A DNA stretch of 14,073 nt. Source: Pseudomonadota bacterium. Lineage in GTDB: Bacteria; Pseudomonadota; Gammaproteobacteria; Burkholderiales; Rhodocyclaceae. Below the pieces are notes generated by a model that saw nothing but the letters and a program-made list of their open reading frames with translations, was not told where the DNA came from and did not search any database. Location: the NCBI GenBank assembly GCA_021811225.1, contig JAJZPJ010000057.1, forward strand, positions 1-14,073, given 5' to 3'. A program made the translations under genes and the position numbers. How positions within the stretch are numbered: position 1 is the first letter of the stretch; each line of letters starts with the position of its first letter. Of this stretch, positions 13,861-14,073 are shown in pieces.

Positions 13861-14025
13861 TTCCGCTCCCACGACGCATAAGTTGACGCCCGTCAGGGTT
13901 TCGTTCGATAGTGCGATATAACATAATAAAGATACGCGGGTCCTAATAGCGTCCGTCCACGAACGGGGCGCAGAGCTGCGTGCGGTGAAGAATTCATTCT
14001 TTACAAACTGGGAGGCGATATCCTC
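13861..14025 (+). promoter_or_regulatory. ccoN control region with FNR-like site, -10 sequences and RBS
   Basis: TTGAC-gccc-GTCAG at 13883-13896 is a 14-base near-dyad matching the FNR box TTGAT-N4-ATCAA at seven of ten defined bases. AT-rich -10-like sequences follow: TATAAC (13917-13922) and CATAAT (13922-13927). A start site 7 bases after them would put the site centre near -39.5 or -44.5, bracketing the -41.5 expected for class II FNR activation. GGAGG at 14011-14015 is a strong ribosome binding site ten bases before the ccoN ATG. TTGACG may instead be a plain -35, with GATAGT at 13907-13912 as its -10. Confidence 0.55.
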
Positions 14026-14073
14026 ATGCAAGCGACGTACAACTACAAGGTCGTACGCCAGTTCACTGTGATG
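14026..14073 (+). CDS. ccoN: Cytochrome c oxidase cbb3-type subunit I CcoN, N-terminus (partial)
   Basis: The last 16 codons of the window read MQATYNYKVVRQFTVM, which resembles the start of betaproteobacterial CcoN just before its first membrane helix. CcoN is the heme-copper catalytic subunit of the high-affinity cbb3 oxidase used at low oxygen. The call rests on this short stretch, the strong RBS, and the FNR-family gene directly upstream, a common arrangement for cbb3 operons. The rest of the gene is outside the window. Confidence 0.75.
   Translation, partial: MQATYNYKVVRQFTVM

Noticed and set aside
1..14073. CRISPR array, insertion sequence, tRNA or rRNA
   Set aside because: I saw no spaced repeats, transposase frame, terminal inverted repeats, or tRNA/rRNA-like sequence on reading; gene content is ordinary chromosomal.

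Overview
The window is GC-rich chromosomal DNA from a Betaproteobacterium. The order Rhodocyclales or a close relative is my best guess. The guess rests on family-typical wording (PanC FVNRLQF, FolK KNAPRTLDLDLLLYG), on the gene order hda-HAD-pcnB-folK-panB-panC, and on a ccoN start that reads MQATYNYKVVRQ. It is mostly housekeeping sequence. I see no insertion sequence, phage gene, CRISPR array, tRNA or rRNA.

Layout. (1) 1-1199: the 3' end of mutL, then miaA (tRNA i6A synthesis), separated by about 100 bases that can fold into three hairpins, the last over the miaA start. (2) 1211-4806: purM on the minus strand, divergent from perM (AI-2E family membrane protein), hda (DnaA regulator) and an HAD-IB phosphatase; the last three overlap by 4 bases each. 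(3) 4907-8447: pcnB, folK, panB, panC, covering RNA polyadenylation, folate synthesis and pantothenate synthesis. (4) 8449-9721, minus strand: a two-helix small membrane protein followed by ctaA/COX15 (heme A synthase). (5) 9831-11948: a tight plus-strand trio of YajD-like HNH protein, HDOD protein and metallo-beta-lactamase-fold hydrolase with overlapping ends; then a small three-helix membrane protein. (6) 12401-12523, minus strand: a 40-codon gene with strongly coding-like codon use that I do not recognise. (7) 12617-14073: an Rrf2-family and an FNR-family regulator, both with iron-sulfur cysteine sets and overlapping by 4 bases, followed by a 165-base control region and the first 16 codons of ccoN (cbb3 oxidase).

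How it fits together. The right end looks like an oxygen/redox control module next to its likely target, the high-affinity cbb3 oxidase; a degenerate FNR-like site lies upstream of -10-like sequences there. The least explained parts are the HNH-HDOD-MBL trio, the 40-codon gene, and several short inverted repeats between genes. I do not see clear evidence for a wholly new system; the trio and the unnamed small gene are the best candidates for something undescribed.
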